From: Aphelocoma coerulescens
Lineage: Eukaryota; Chordata; Aves; Passeriformes; Corvidae
Direction: 5' to 3'
Assembly: GCF_041296385.1 (NCBI RefSeq)
Contig: NC_091023.1
Span: 12,028,924 to 12,092,923 of the forward strand
DNA: 64,000 nucleotides
Shown here: positions 1 to 13,873 of the stretch, piece by piece
Layout of the letters: every line of letters begins with the position of its first letter
Numbering within the stretch: the first letter of the stretch is position 1
Program-made: the position numbers and the translations under genes
The notes under the pieces: generated by a model
Told to the model about the DNA's origin: nothing
Databases searched by the model: none
The model's input: the letters and a program-made list of their open reading frames with translations, nothing else

Positions 1-340
1 GAAAAGAAGGTTTAGGGGAGACCTTATCACCATGTTCCAGTATTTAAAGGGGGGTTACTCCTTTTACAAGAAGTCGCATGGAAAAGAGGAGGGGCAATAT
101 CTACAAGTTGCTCCTGGGGACATTCTAATTGGTCATAAGAACACAATTTTTTAGAAAGAGAACTGTCAGTCATTGGAATAATCTCCCCAGGGTAGTGGTG
201 GATTCCCCAGCGTTGGACACTTCTAAGATTTGGCTGGGCAGACTGCTGGACCATCTTGTCTAGAGAGTGCTTTTGCCAAGAAAGGTTGGACTGGCTGATC
301 CTTGAGGTGCCTCCCAGTCTGGCATTCTGTGATTCCATGA
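1..340 (+). mobile_element. CR1 non-LTR retrotransposon, 3' end
   Basis: The sequence reads like the 3' portion of an avian CR1 LINE in plus orientation. It has the phrases expected near the CR1 end, such as the block around 100-120 (gttgctcctggggacatt) and the block around 180-215 with the gtggtggattcccc core. It finishes with degenerate copies of the CR1 terminal octamer (attctgtgattccatga, 324-340). The left part is cut by the window edge, so the element's 5' limit is unknown. Open frames across it are degraded and not functional. This is the best single indication that the genome is a bird's. Confidence 0.9.
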
Positions 341-3300
341 CTGTTCCACAATCAAGGCCTCTCACTTTGGATAACATACAGTGCATTTCTTTCCTAATAA
401 TGTCTCCGGCAGCCTTATCACTGATATGGGAAAGAAAAGCTATCTTTCTGTATCCTATATCAGGGAAAACAATAATAATAAAATTATAAAGTCACTGAAC
501 TCTAATGATTATTCATTTTGTCATAAAGATTGAGACTTACCACAATAAGATAAAAACTTCATCCTCCAGTAAGTTAAGAAAAGGTAACTTCCACTGCTCT
601 TTTATTACAGACCACCAGTGCAACACCTAAACAATTTGTCCTTTCACAGTGTTAAAGGATCGATTCAGTTGGCCCCTAATCATCTTTATATTTGAAGGAC
701 AAGAATAATCTTGTCCTGTAAGTAAAAAGTTCTTTCAGTCTAAGCTGAGTTGGGGAGGGAAAATGAAGAAATAAACGGAACAAACAAACTTGGGTAGTTT
801 TTTCTTCTTGGAAAACATCAGAAATCTCTCTGTGTGTGTTCATATCAAGATAACATTCTGTATGTTAGTTCCAGTGCTCAAATCTTTATTACATGCAAAT
901 ATTTTCAGCAGTTTTTAATTAGCCTTTCCTCTTCTTTCCTTACTGACTAAAGGGAATATGCTATGCATATTCTTGTTTTAGAGTTCCTTTTGTGTGTCTT
1001 ATACCTTATAATGCATTATTTTCTCACTATGACTGGATGGAACTCCTAGTTTTTTCTGGTGAGAGATTAAAAGACACTGATTGTGCTTGAAATCTACCCT
1101 GTTCTCATCACATCGACTTAAAGAGTCCTGGATAACTAACGCAGGAATACTACAGGTTAAACTGTATTTTGGGGAGACTTTTTTTCCATTAAAATCTATA
1201 GCAGGTTTGATTTAAAGCCAAATAAGAGAAAGAGAATTTTCATGTTTGTAATTATAGATAATACATAGTAATAACCAGCTGCTTGTTGACATAAAAGCAC
1301 AACCTGTATATGCAAATGATGCTCTCTTGGCTATCATTAGAGACAACAGCTTTAAGAATGATGCAGGAATAGGCAGTATTTGCAGCAGGGACAGAGGAGG
1401 TGTGTCCCTGATACCAGACAAAAAGAACAGCAACAAAAGAAAATAAGCTCTCGAGTCAGCATTCTAAACTCCATTGTCACTGCTGTAGCAGCTGCATGTG
1501 GAAATGAGGCAAACAGAATTTGAAATGAAGAGCTGGAAAAGAAATTGCCACTTGCCTGCATGGATGGAGACAACTATTGGGCCTGATTGGCAATTAACTG
1601 CTCTGTTTTTTCTGACAGCTTTGATAACAGGTCAAAAATGTGATGAGAACTGCTCTTTGACCTACTCACTTCATCTTTTGTGGTTGTTCAGCCACAGATA
1701 CTCCTCTGCACACAAAGAAATACCACAATGGTACCAACAGTAGTTTGTATCTGTCTTATGTTGGATGTGGATGATTTCCAGGAGTCGCCTGTGAATTGTC
1801 TTTAGATTGAAAAAGCCTTCTAGGCATAGAAAGCAGGCTAGGACTACATAAATATTGTCAGTTCACATTAAGCATATTTTCAAGGACTAAAAAGAGGATC
1901 AATGGCACTTCATCAGCATTAAACAGTATTTGTACCTTCCCTGTCCTGGAGCAGCAGGAACTGGTTTAATGTAGGCATAGACTACAGAAAATCTAAGTGT
2001 CATATGAATGCCCTCAGAGTACAGAGAAATGTTCTATTTAAATGGATATACCTTTCAACAGGTAGTCATAGTTCTAGGACACAGGTAAAAAAGGAGGCTA
2101 AATCTTGTCAGAATTGCCTATGCACTGAGTCATCTTGGGTGGTGATGAGCTTGGGTGTGCATGGTATTTATTAGCTTAGACAGAAGGTCCCTGTTTCCGT
2201 ACTGAAATTGTCTGAAATGTCTGACTAGTTAAGGTGCTGTCTCTGTTCAGACTGTCTCTCCTGAATGCCCAAACCATGACTGCAGCACTTTTGCCATTTA
2301 ATTGACCACATAATTTACCCTGTAATGATATCATAGGCTATTTAAGGCTGTCTCTTTAGAGCAGTTATTAGCTTTATTTATCTGCTTCATTCAAGAACAG
2401 ATGTTTCTACTGTGTAACTGAAATAATCAACATCTTTGGAAATCAAAGATTGCTATTTTATGAAATAGAATATGATGGCAAATCTAAATTAATAATCATA
2501 AAAGGGCAGGAGTGAAACTAATTGCATGCAACTTTGCAGAAGTTGGTGAGATCTGAGTCATGATAATGGTAAATAGTTAAAAATACTAGTGGTGCCAGCA
2601 AAAATGCTGTTGTCTTATACTTGCTTAGCTAAATATTTTACTTATGCTTTGTCATGCCATTTCAGAGGAGTGTAATCTGTTTGGGTTTTTTTTAGATTTG
2701 GAGTACTTTAAATTTCCTTAGTAATTTGCATTTAAATGGGGTTTTTTTCACCAATTTTTCCACAGTTCATTATTTCTTTAATTGCCACATCAGGTTCCCA
2801 GTGAAGGTACTTGCACTTCCAGAAATGTCTGTGTGAAGGGTTATTTTTTTCTGAATATATATTTTAATTTTTTTTTTTTTGTTTTGAGTATGAAGACTTC
2901 TACATGCTGTTAGTAAGCTTAGCAAAATGGGTAAGAAGGATTTTAGTACTTAAATAAGATCTAGTGACATGAAGGAAAAAGACTTAACTTGCCACCCACA
3001 CTCAAGGCCACATCCTGTGTGACCCACAGGAACAGCCCCAGTGAAGACACAGAAAATACTAACCCAAGTAAAGTAGAGAAGATCTATTTAAAATAACCCA
3101 CTGTTGTTTAAGAACTCTGTTTATATAGCATCAGGGAAGAAAAATTTTCTACAGAAGGTGGGAAACAAAGGTACAGTCTTTCCTAAGGGCATCCAGCATG
3201 ATTAATGGTAAAACCAATTGTTGAAATCAGGTTTCCTCTTCTAGGGTCTTGTCCCGCAGGTAACAGTCCTGTTCTGTTGGTTGGTTTGGTTTTTGGGGAA

Positions 3301-4453
3301 GAAGCAGCTGCATATAGCAGATCTGAATATATTTATTGTGAACTTGGTCATTCCAAGAATATATTTTTTCTTGCTCTAAAGCAAAGGCACTAAACCAGAG
3401 GGAAAACTTCAGCAAGTTTAGAGTAACTTTGATGAAAATATTTATGTGAGGTGTATTTTTGCCACTTTTGGCTTATAAAGTAAAAGCAAAGATGAAACTT
3501 GGATGTTTAGGGTAGGCACAGCCCCACCTGTAGCACACTGTGCTCTTTCTCCAGCCAGGTGCTGCTCAGAGCTTAGTGCAGACAGGTGGTGCTGCCCTGG
3601 CCTTGTCTTCTGTGTGCCAGTGGCACTGCACAGTGCAAAATGGCAAATACAAATAAAAACTTGTGTGTCGAGACAACTGTGTGTGACTTCTTTACAAAGC
3701 TGCAATTACTCCCAATAAATCTGAATCATCCTGTTGTAGTAAAGCTTTGATAAGAGGAAATGGGCAAAGATCTTTCATGGGAGCTTATCAACCCTTGTGA
3801 AGGTGCCTTCAGTTTTGTTTTGCTTTTTTAAGGAGGTCAGGAGAGAAAGATTCTCACTGAGACTCCAATCTTTGCTCAGTAAAAGCCTTCATTCAGCTCT
3901 TTGACAGTGTTAGGAGACAACAGGGTATCAGAAGAGTGGTAAGGTTCAGGAGGTGGTTCCTCCTACAGCAGCTCTGGAAAGGCTCCTCAGCGTTCACCCA
4001 CAGATTGTAGGAAGGTACTTGGAAATGTCCCACTGAGGTTTATGTTGTGTAAATGTTGGAGTGCTCAGTGCTTTGCAGGACTAGATCCCAGCACTAACCA
4101 CTTCTTGGCAATGATACTGTATCTCACTTAGAAATTAATGTTTCCAAAAATTGTTTGTTGAAGTCTGAGGAGATTTCAATGCTTGAAAACCACTTAAGCA
4201 ATGGAGGTAGGTTGCTGGCCAGTGCTTATTGTATGCAAATGAAAACATCAAATGTATGTAAACAGGTGCTGCTATTGTGAATTTTCACTCACTATTACAG
4301 TGAAAAGAATTGCTAGGTATTTGATGTACTTTAAAATGTTGTTTGTAATGTTTTAAGTGTGCCAGGCCCAGACATGTCATTCAGGTCTGGTACCTTGTGT
4401 TGAATAGATCAGTAACTAGTATGTATAATATCTTACCTGTTTATTATTATTAG
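341..4453. other. Non-coding stretch upstream of PLS1 coding exon 2
   Basis: AT-rich sequence with only short chance frames (81 codons at most). In vertebrate PLS1 the first exon is non-coding and lies well upstream. Most or all of this stretch is therefore probably intron 1, although a non-coding exon hidden here cannot be excluded by eye. No CpG island or TATA-driven promoter is visible. A slightly GC-richer patch at about 3500-3650 may be an old repeat remnant, but I could not identify it. Confidence 0.6.
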
Positions 4454-4491
4454 GTATAAGCAATTGAGGACAACACTTCTGCTGTCTGAAG

Positions 4492-4561
4492 ATGGAAAAC
4501 AACATAACTACTATACCTCGGGAAGAGCTTGAGGAGCTACGAGAAGCATTTGGCAAAATAG
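4492..4561 (+). CDS. PLS1: PLS1 coding exon 2 (start codon)
   Basis: The exon opens after a tattattattag acceptor at about 4453, giving a 38-nt 5'UTR piece. The ATG at 4492 starts MENNITTIPREELEELREAF, the expected I-plastin N-terminus, helix E of EF-hand 1. It ends one base into the codon for Asp24, before the donor gtatgc at 4562. The start is chosen by family similarity, since it matches the human start residue for residue at the beginning. Residues 1-23. Confidence 0.95.
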
Positions 4562-7500
4562 GTATGCTTTAAATAAGGGAATCATAAGGATGCCATCAAC
4601 ACTGCAAAACTGTTTAAGATTTGTGGAAGAAATCTTTATGGATCACTTGGTTTTGATACGGCTGTGTTTTCCCTCTGTATTGCCAGTAATATCTAAAAAA
4701 AATGTAAAAAGACATTTGCATAGAGCCCCTTACTTTCACTGGAAACTATGTGTATTAATTTCTTTCAACTTCAGCACTGAAAACAGATAAATTTTCTTGC
4801 AGGGTTGGTTGCATTATTTGTGTTATTGTATATATTACATCATGGGTCTCAAAATTCAGTGTTTTGAACTCCTTAATTCTGAAAAAAGTTTGATTAAGCT
4901 TCAGGTGTTATATATTTTCATGTTAGATTACTGACACCTGGTTTTTGCTTTACTTGCATGCTTTGGTGAACTAATAATTTCTCTTTTCATTTATTGAATA
5001 AGATTTTATGTTTTAAGTAAACTAAACCTGGAGATTTTTTGATCTTTTGCATCTAGCCAATGTTAATAAATAACTGTACAGTTTTGTGTGCTTGACAGGA
5101 TGTTTACAGATTAATCAGAGCACAGAGAAAGTGTAAGAAATTATATAGCAACTAACCCTTTTTTCCAGATTGCACTGCTGTTGTGAATGTTCATGTCTGC
5201 TTTATTTCTTTATTTCTTCTTCTGTTTGCTGCAGTTCTGAGGGGTGATGCGTAAATGCGCAGCTCAGGAAATGAAACAAGCATGTTTGTAATCAGTCATA
5301 ATGAGGAGAACAGGGTCATTTTAGGCAAGAAGTCTTAAATATTAGGAGTCTTTACTTGGTAAAGAAGGTATTGGGAAGCTGTATGCTAGAGATTTTTAAG
5401 ACCATGAGGAGTATGGAGAAGTGAAGAGGCAGTTATTCAGGTTCTGCCAATACAGATACCACGTGATGCCCAGTAGAGAGTCAGGAAGATTAAAAGAAAA
5501 AGAAGCTACTTTTCTTCACTATAAATAATGGAACAATGAACCCATTGACTCAGGATGTTGTTAAGACCAAACAAAGAGTAGAAATTCTAAAGGGAGTAAG
5601 ATACATCCCTGTAAGATAATTAATGAGTTGCTATTAAGCAATCATCAGGACATCTATAGCTCAAGTAGTTTATATCCTGCAGGTGCTGGCATAACAGATC
5701 AAGGAGAAGAGTGCTGTATACATGTATCAGTTTACTGAGAGATGTTAGCATAGGTAAACACTCACTGGTGTTGTCTGACAGCTTTTCTATACGTTTGGTT
5801 TTCACCATCTGTATTCCTTCTTTTTCTCCATTTCCTGCCGGCATGTTTTCATATTTCTGCTTTAAGCATTGTCTGTGCTCCTCCTACTCACTGAAAAGCA
5901 TTTTTTTCCTTATGCTTTCTGTAAAACATAAAAATTAAGCATCATTAGATTTTATAATTTTTTTTTATTTTTACATTTCTAATGTCTTTATGGATAAATT
6001 GCTTGCAGCTACATGGGTAAACTGAGAGAAGGCCTGTATTTAACTCTCGGCTTGTCATCATGGAAACTTACCCACAGTGAAAGATGAACCTAGAGAAATA
6101 AAATAGCTGGTAATCTGAGTGAGCTCATGAGCATGTCCTCTGCTGGTTAGACCATCCCTGTTATTATGTGTGGTTTTACATGTCTGCGAGCCAGTGGATG
6201 AATTAATACATATGCAAACAAAAAGTTTGTGTTTTGATTTGGGAACTTCTGGTAGTATCAAAAACACAAGATGATTTTTTTTTTACCCTGTGTTTTTAGC
6301 CTTTTGTCAGCAGTGAAATATGGCTGCCTTGTGAAGCTGTACAGAAGCTACATAGTGTAGTATGGATTACAAGAAAATTGCAGTATAGCAATTAATTATG
6401 GCTTGAGATGAAAGCATGTTTCTCTGCTTGCCCTTCTGTAATGAGAGGCATTCATCCACTCTGGTATTATTGGCTGAGTTCTGATACTAGACACAGTATG
6501 AGGACATGTTTTTAACTAGTAAATGAAAAAAAAACCCCAAAGGTGGGAGCACCTTCACAAGTCAGAAAAGTGGCCACATCATCTTCTGTTTCTGACTCAT
6601 TGTGATGTTCTCTTAAATTTCTTACAAATGTATCATTCATAGAACTGGGAAAATACTAGTAGCTAGTATTTTTCAGGAGCTTTAATATGATCGTGAAAGT
6701 CACTGAAAATTGTTGTCAAACATGGAAAATATTAGCATTAAATATATAAAACAATGGGCGTTATATCCAGTCTTACTTAGGCAGGATATGATTTCTTGTA
6801 TCTGATTGGACTTCATCTATATTGTGTATGAACTACAGCTTTTCTGCTTTTAAAAGTATTTCTCTCCATTGTGTAGCCAAGGGACAGGTAACCACATTCT
6901 CAAATTCTGCTTGTATAAATATATATATATAACCATGTATGTGGAAATATGCATAGATTTAAAAAATAGGAACAGGTAAGGTGGTTGATTCATTTACTTG
7001 TTACTTTGGATAAAAACATGGGTGTGTAAAATGATTGTTTATTATACTAGGATGAATTCAAGACAGCTTTCTGCAAAGAGATTGGCCAAAGGTGAAAGTA
7101 CAAAGGGTGTTTTTGATTGTTTCTGTGCTGCTGCATTATTCATCATGAATAATGCAAATTATACTCAATTTATTTTTATATGATACAGCCATTAATTACT
7201 TTCCACAATTTCAAACCTCTTGTTGAAAAAAAGCATTTTGGTACTTTGCTGTACATGAACGTTCCTGCCATGCTCTTGGGAGCTGAGCGTAAGTGAAGGT
7301 GGCAGCTCAAATTGCTCCCAACAGAGCCAGTTAAAAGATTAAGGAAGGTCACCTTTAATAAACAGATACAGATCATCCCAGACTTACTCTTCACAAGCAA
7401 GCCTGACCACATCAAAAGTTTTGAAGAACAGAAAATGTCTATTAGATACTGGGATAAGAAATAAAATGCAGTCAGGCAGAGTTCTTGTGTAAGTAGTTTT

Positions 7501-7934
7501 TCTTGTGGAAGTGTGCTCTTCTAATAACAACATGCATCAGATTTGAGCTTACTGATTGCAAATGGTTTAATATTGGCAGTAAGCATATATTAATTGATCT
7601 CCCTTTGACTTGAAGGTTTATAGATAATTTTGTTGGTAGTCTTAAAAAAAAAAATCTTCACTATTTGCAAATTTGCTATATTGTTATATCTGTGCTAAGG
7701 GATCATAAGATAGTTCCTGAGAAAGCATATAACAAGCTGGCACAAGTCCTAGACAGTTGTGCCTCTAATCCACAAGCATTCCTTCATACTTACTTATCTA
7801 TATCAGAGAAAGAAATACTAATCTCCAAGAACTGCATTTATCACACTTCATTTATTCTTAACAGTTACCATACTATAGTAAATGAGTATGCATAAGTTTA
7901 CTTAAGTATAATAACTTGTGCTTTCATTCTACAG

Positions 7935-8098
7935 ATATTGACAACAGTGGGTATGTCAGTGATTATGAGCTTCAAGACCTCTTTAAAGAAGCAAGTCTGC
8001 CTTTGCCTGGATACAAAGTCCGGGAGATTGTAGAAAAAATCATTTTAGTGACAGATAGCAACAAGGATGGGAGAATCAACTTTGAAGAATTTGTCTCT
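7935..8098 (+). CDS. PLS1: PLS1 exon 3 (EF-hand loops)
   Basis: The acceptor is attctacag and the donor gtaaga. Residues 24-78 hold both calcium-binding loops: DIDNSGYVSDYE (24-35) and DSNKDGRINFEE (64-75). Both keep acidic ligands at positions 1, 3 and 12 with Gly at 6, so calcium binding should be retained. In plastins calcium lowers actin bundling. The exon ends in phase 0. Confidence 0.96.
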
Positions 8099-9277
8099 GT
8101 AAGACATTCCCTTTGGATGTTTATCTACTGTCTGATATCTGCTGAGAATTGGGATAGAAAACTGAATTAAGTAGTACAGCTATTTTTATATATAACTATT
8201 ATTTTGAGTTTTCTCTGACAACTTAGAATATCCTGTATAGTTATTTTCTAATTTTTGTCTTTCACACTCCTGTTTAATTTAACAATTCTGATTTGAGCAG
8301 CATGTGAAAAAACAGTAGTTTCAATCAGTCTTGTTTTCTGTTTCCTCCAAGGCGAGGGAAAGGACTACATATTGTAGGAACTGTTGGGCCAGCCCTTGCT
8401 CTGACAAAAGAGCAGACAATTAGACACCAGTCTCTGAATGCTCTTAGTAGTGCAAACATTAGTCTATCACTATGCTTAATCTCTATACTAAAGGCTGTTT
8501 ATTACTGGGAGTGAGGTACAAGTTTTCCCTTTCAGTGAACAGATTTCAAAGTTTTAGACTTTTCTAAATGAGAATCACTCACTGGTGCATTTTAAAATAA
8601 ATAAAAACTTACCAGGCTGTTGGTTTGTGGGTGTTTGGGGATGATTATGTTTTGCTTTGAAGTTAGAGTACTGCTGCTAATTGCAGTAGGTTGTTTGTTG
8701 AATTAGTTATTGATCTTTCTTTCTGAAATTCTAAACATTCAAATACTTGCTTCCAGATATTGTGTCTCTTACTTATACTTCATTGTCAGTCTGACACCCC
8801 TGCAGTATCTGGGCAGAGCTAGGACATATCAATATATCCCATGTGGTTTACATTAGAGGCAGGTGAAAAATGGTATTAGCTTGATAAAGGAAGGGCATGT
8901 TTAACTGTCATGTCATAACCACCTACTGCAAAGCATGTGGGGTAATAAGTGGGAAAAATATACTATCATCATCAAAAATGTGTGTATCTTTAGTTGTGCT
9001 CTTCAGTTTACCAAAATATCTGTGGAAAAATTGGGTAGATATTTGTATGTCTATTTTTTTAGATAGCATGGCTTAATACAGGTATTCACTGAGAAATAAT
9101 ATGTTAGATATCCAGTATAGATATAGATATCCAAACAGTTGGGGTTTTTTTTGAACAGAAGTCAATGTGAATATCAAGAAAGTCAGGTTAACTATTGAGT
9201 CTAGAATACTTCTATGAATTAACAGTTATTTGAAGGTACAATCAATCACAAAATGCTCTACGTTTTTCTCATTTCAG

Positions 9278-9407
9278 ATAATTCAGGAATTGAAAAGTAA
9301 AGATGTTAGCAAATCATTCAGAAAATCAATAAACAAAAAGCAAGGAATCACAGCAATTGGAGGAACATCGGCAATATCCAGTGAGGGGACACAGCACTCT
9401 TATTCAG
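9278..9407 (+). CDS. PLS1: PLS1 exon 4 (EF-hand to CH1 linker)
   Basis: Acceptor ctcatttcag, donor gtaaga. It codes residues 79-121, beginning [16 protein letters not shown]. It contains the conserved plastin stretch [20 protein letters not shown] that links the regulatory headpiece to the first actin-binding domain. It ends one base into a Glu codon, which the next exon completes. Confidence 0.95.
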
Positions 9408-11043
9408 GTAAGAAATAGTTAAACATAGGCAAACTTTGCAGGGAGGAAGACTCTTTAAATTTGCACTACAGAGAAAACAGAGCTTAACTGGAAAATGTTG
9501 GTGCTGAAAGCAAATTAACACAGCAAAAGCAGCTGGAGGTGGACAAGGTTAAGTGTAGGTGATAGTTTATTAACTCTGTTCAGTTGTTTCTAGTTTCATG
9601 CTGCACTTGGAGGCAAGTTAGGCATCTGTGTTAGAGCAGAAGAGGAAAACAAGCGCTGAAAGCTTGTAAGGGGGAAAAATGGCCCCTTTGGCGTACTTCT
9701 AGTAATGCTAGTCAAGTTTTTGCCTTTATTCCATGCTAATGGGCTCTTATTCCTATATTCAGATAAAAAATGAATCCTTATTTTAATTTCCACAGTGTTA
9801 ACTAACATGAACTAAAAACCCACTAACAAACCACCACATAGTCTTTCTGGATGGACTGGTCTCTTCAGCTGTCTCTGCCATTATGTAATTTTTCACTCCT
9901 ACATGGTTTTTGCGTAGACTCTCTCACACTTAAGAAGCTGCTTTTAATATTTTATCTGTTTCTTTCTACCTCCCCATGCTGCATGGAATTTAAGTTGGTA
10001 ATTGTGCCTAATTGCATTGCAGCTCCTGGCGAGAGTGTGAACCATCTTCTAGGATCATATTGCAATCAGCAATATTGAAACTTTTTTGATTGACTTAAGT
10101 CTGGAATCTGTGTGGTTCCAGATTGTGTTAAGATTCTATATATGAGGAAGATTCACTTTGATTAGCCAAAGGTGGCAATATCTTCTTTTTCAGTAGGATT
10201 CTAGCATGAGCTATACCTGATACATCCTCAAAGCAGGGCATATGCTCCATCTCAGAGGATGCCTGTGATGCATCAGAGGTAATTCTTTAGATGCTGTTTT
10301 ATTTTTGGTGGAGAGAAATGAACCCCACTAGAGCACAATTCACCTGGCCTGGCCTCACCAACCATCTGGTTTATGATGAGGTGAAGTGTACTCTAGAATT
10401 TCACGTTGAAAGAAGTGTAACAAGTCAGCTGCTTCTTGAGGTGAGGTGAATACCACCTCTGCTTTTTGGGAATTTGGATACTGGGACTTGATTGACTGTT
10501 ATCCAAATAAGTGTTCTTAGATACATAGTAATAAACTCTGCACTGAATATGAAAGAGAATTTAAAACTGAGATATTAAACTTTTTAAGTCTCTCAAAGCT
10601 AAAGACAGTTCAGCAGTCAAGATCAGTCTCAAAAGGCTGCCAGTCTCTGAAGTCCAATAGGAGGCTGTATGAAACGCTGCGTTTTAAACCATCAGTGCAT
10701 GGATTGAGATATTGCATATTTCAGAGGAGAAATTTCCCTTCTTCTTTGTAATTGCTGAGAAACTGAATTTGAAGTCAGCCATGAGGATACCTTCCCTATG
10801 ATGTTCCCATGATTTTTATGTTATCCTTCAGAAAACCACCAGATACTTAGATGGTGCAGTGGGAGAAACTCAATCTGTACTTACCATTTTTTGTGTTCTT
10901 TCCCATTGGTCTGATTTTTTTAATAACTGACCCATGTGAAACTAAGGGCTTTTGTTGCAGATGAACCTTTTTGACTCAAGTATGCTGTTAGTAGTCTGTG
11001 TTCATGGAAATGTTAAACTATTATTTTAATGCTTTCTTTTCAG

Positions 11044-11176
11044 AGGAAGAAAAAGTTGCTTTTGTTAATTGGATAAATAAAGCTCTACAAGATGACCCAG
11101 ACTGTAAGCACCTCCTACCCATGAACCCATCAGATGCCAGTCTTTTTAAATCCCTTGCAGATGGCATCCTTCTTTG
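11044..11176 (+). CDS. PLS1: PLS1 exon 5 (start of CH1)
   Basis: Acceptor tgctttcttttcag, donor gtgagt. It codes residues 122-166, [20 protein letters not shown] and onward to the DGILL motif at the end of a CH1 helix. It starts the first calponin-homology domain, which with CH2 forms actin-binding domain 1. Its last two bases, TG, join the next exon to make Cys. Confidence 0.96.
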
Positions 11177-12082
11177 GTGAGTCCAAGGCTGTGAGAAAGA
11201 AAAGAAATTAATCTCAACAGTTAAATGCTGATCACAGTGACATGAAGTGGAAAACTTTAGACAGGCTTTAATATCAAGACTCCCCTCTTAAATATTTCAG
11301 TCAGAGTGTAAGATGGGGAAAATCTGTTTGCCCACAGAAATGTGATTTTTAGCAAATTTATGTGACTTTGTGCATATGTTATAGAAGCAGTTTTCCACTT
11401 CAGACCCATGATTATATGTGCTAGATATGTGCAGGCTGTTTATAAAGGAGATAATTAAACAGTTCATAAATTCATTAGTTGAAATAATTAGAAAACTTGA
11501 CTACTTAAAATATTTTTTTAAGTTATTAATTATAGTCACTAAATCATGGGATAGAAGGAACAGAATTCTGAATTAAAGCCATGGCAAAACAGAGAGCATA
11601 TAGTAGGTTCCTTAACTTTAGTTTGCTGTAACTTTCTAGTTAGTTATACGTAGATTAATAGTACTTACACACCATGGTAACAAGGAATTAGCATATTAGT
11701 ATTGATGTGAATTGAGATCCATGTGGTACAAGGTACTGCAGAAATGCAGTGCACAAATACACTGATTATACTACAAAGTTTTTCAGTAGAGACCATTTAA
11801 GTTACTTTGGTTTACAGTTCTAATCTTCTCAGGAACTTTTTTTGACAGTTACAGATATGATCTATTAATTATAAAAGCCAAATGCAACATATTATCTGGG
11901 GCATTCTGAATGAATGTGCAATTATTTAATGGGGGAGATGAGATTTAGAGGATAGGTTGGTTTTTTTTTTAATCTTGTCAGAAATATTTGCATCTAGTTT
12001 TAAAGTGTTAGTAGTTTATAGTCAAATAATGTATTTTCTGAGAAATGGAAGTTTGAATAAACTCTTGACTTTTCTTCCTTAG

Positions 12083-12164
12083 CAAAATGATCAACTTTTC
12101 ACAACCAGATACAATTGATGAAAGGGCTATTAATAAGAAAAAACTCACTCCTTTCACTATTTCT
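12083..12164 (+). CDS. PLS1: PLS1 exon 6 (CH1)
   Basis: Acceptor ttcttccttag, donor gtaagt. It codes 28 residues (166-193), [20 protein letters not shown] and onward to TPFTIS, an invariant plastin segment in CH1. Human has LSEP where this genome reads FSQP. Phase 0 at the right end. Confidence 0.95.
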
Positions 12165-13469
12165 GTAAGTACTGCATGGATAGGAACTTGCCACAAATGA
12201 AAAAGAAAAATATTTTTCTGTTTTAATGACAGTTCTCCTGGTGGAGAAAAAAAATTTTTAAAATTCTATGTAATAAAAAAATCCCAAAGCATGAGATTGT
12301 ATTTTCTAATAAACTCTGCTGAATTCTCCTATTTCTCAGATGATTTACAGAAAAACTTGATTTTTCATGCTTTCCCTAATTCTTTCTCTATTAGTTATTT
12401 TTGTTTTGCTTTACTGGGTACCTGAAGAAAATAATTTTAGACTTCTGAGTGGATGGTCAGGTTGTATTTTAGCAATGCAGAAAGTGTCTGCATGGCTGTG
12501 TACTCTAGGGAAGGATGATGCACTTTCAGTACTGGAGAGCAACTGGGACAGAAGATGAGATATATTTTTAATTGTGTATGAAGTCATGAAAAAGTTTGAC
12601 AGAAACAGTTTTTAAGACCTTAGTTTGGGTTTAAGAACACAGGTCTGGAAAGGGAAATAGATCCATAAGTTACTGGCCCAATGAGAAGAAACTGCTGATT
12701 AAAAACCTCAGTTAAATGGCAGACATTTTATTTCAGGCTGTGATGTTAAAATACAAAAAGTTAAACCACACTATGTTCTAAATCTTCCAAGTGGGTTTTG
12801 TAATCTCTACTTATTTAAAGAAGATTTGTCAGCAAAGATGATGCTGCATGTGTTTATGTTGTCTCTGTAGACAGTTAAAATGTGACACAAGAAAATAGTA
12901 ACATTTATGATAGCTGCCAGCTATTTTTTCTTGGAATCTTTGTCAATATCTTTGACAATCACTAGCTTTACTTTGAGTGTCAGGGTTTTGAATTGCCATG
13001 ATTTCCTTATGCTCCTCATTCAATTACAGTTTAACTATTGCTTATATAAATGTGTAAGATTCAAGATGGGATGACAGTGATGTCAGTAGTATCCTTCACA
13101 GGACTCCGTGCAGGAATTCCATATGAACACGTTTTTCAGGATCAAGCCTCTGATATTTTTAGCAGTATTGTTTAATTTGTGTAACTGATACTTACAAATT
13201 GCAAAAAGTATTTTTTTTAGAGTATTCCTCAGTAATCCAAGCTGCAGAAGGTGGTCCACAATTTTTTGGTGGGTCCGTACTAAATGCTGTCAATAAGATT
13301 TTCCATTAAATTTTGGTAAGATGCAAGGTAGTTCACAAAAAACTTCCAGAGTGCAGTTTTGCATTGGAAGCCACTGAACTAATGCATTATTTCTTCTGAA
13401 GTTTAATATGGAGAAATTTACTAAAAAATACAATCTCACAAGTTTGTTAAATGATGATATTCCAAATAG

Positions 13470-13635
13470 GAAAACCTAAACCTGGCTCTGAACTCAGCAT
13501 CTGCCATTGGCTGTACGGTTGTCAATATTGGATCACAAGATTTGCAAGAAGGAAAACCACACTTGGTATTAGGACTCTTGTGGCAGATCATTAAAGTTGG
13601 TCTTTTTGCTGATATTGAGATCTCCAGAAATGAAG
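13470..13635 (+). CDS. PLS1: PLS1 exon 7 (CH1 C-terminal half)
   Basis: Acceptor attccaaatag, donor gtaaga. It codes residues 194-249, [20 protein letters not shown] and then the [18 protein letters not shown] core helix of CH1. The acceptor has a weak pyrimidine tract, but the frame and homology leave no doubt. Confidence 0.95.
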
Positions 13636-13730
13636 GTAAGAGTAATGCCAGGTATAGCAATGTCAGCCACTTGGAATTAGCTCAGACCACAATAGCAATG
13701 ATTTCACCTTTCTTTCAAACTTGATTTTAG

Positions 13731-13873
13731 CTCTTATTGCCTTGCTAAATGAAGGGGAAGAGCTGGATCAATTAATGAAGCTTTCCCCAGAAGACCTCTT
13801 GCTACGCTGGGTGAATTACCATCTGGCCAATGCAGGGTGGCAGAAAATCAGCAACTTCAGCCAAGACATTAAG
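13731..13873 (+). CDS. PLS1: PLS1 exon 8 (CH1-CH2 junction)
   Basis: Acceptor cttgattttag, donor gtatgt. It codes residues 249-296, [20 protein letters not shown] followed by the CH2 opening [15 protein letters not shown]. Intron 7 before it is only 95 nt, the shortest in the gene. Confidence 0.96.

Noticed and set aside
27..386. 119-codon minus-strand frame at the left edge
   Set aside because: It is antisense to the CR1 3' end, which has no antisense gene.
7665..7895. 76-codon plus frame before PLS1 exon 3
   Set aside because: Not continuous with the exon, no similarity to plastin, and the exon has its own proper acceptor at 7934.
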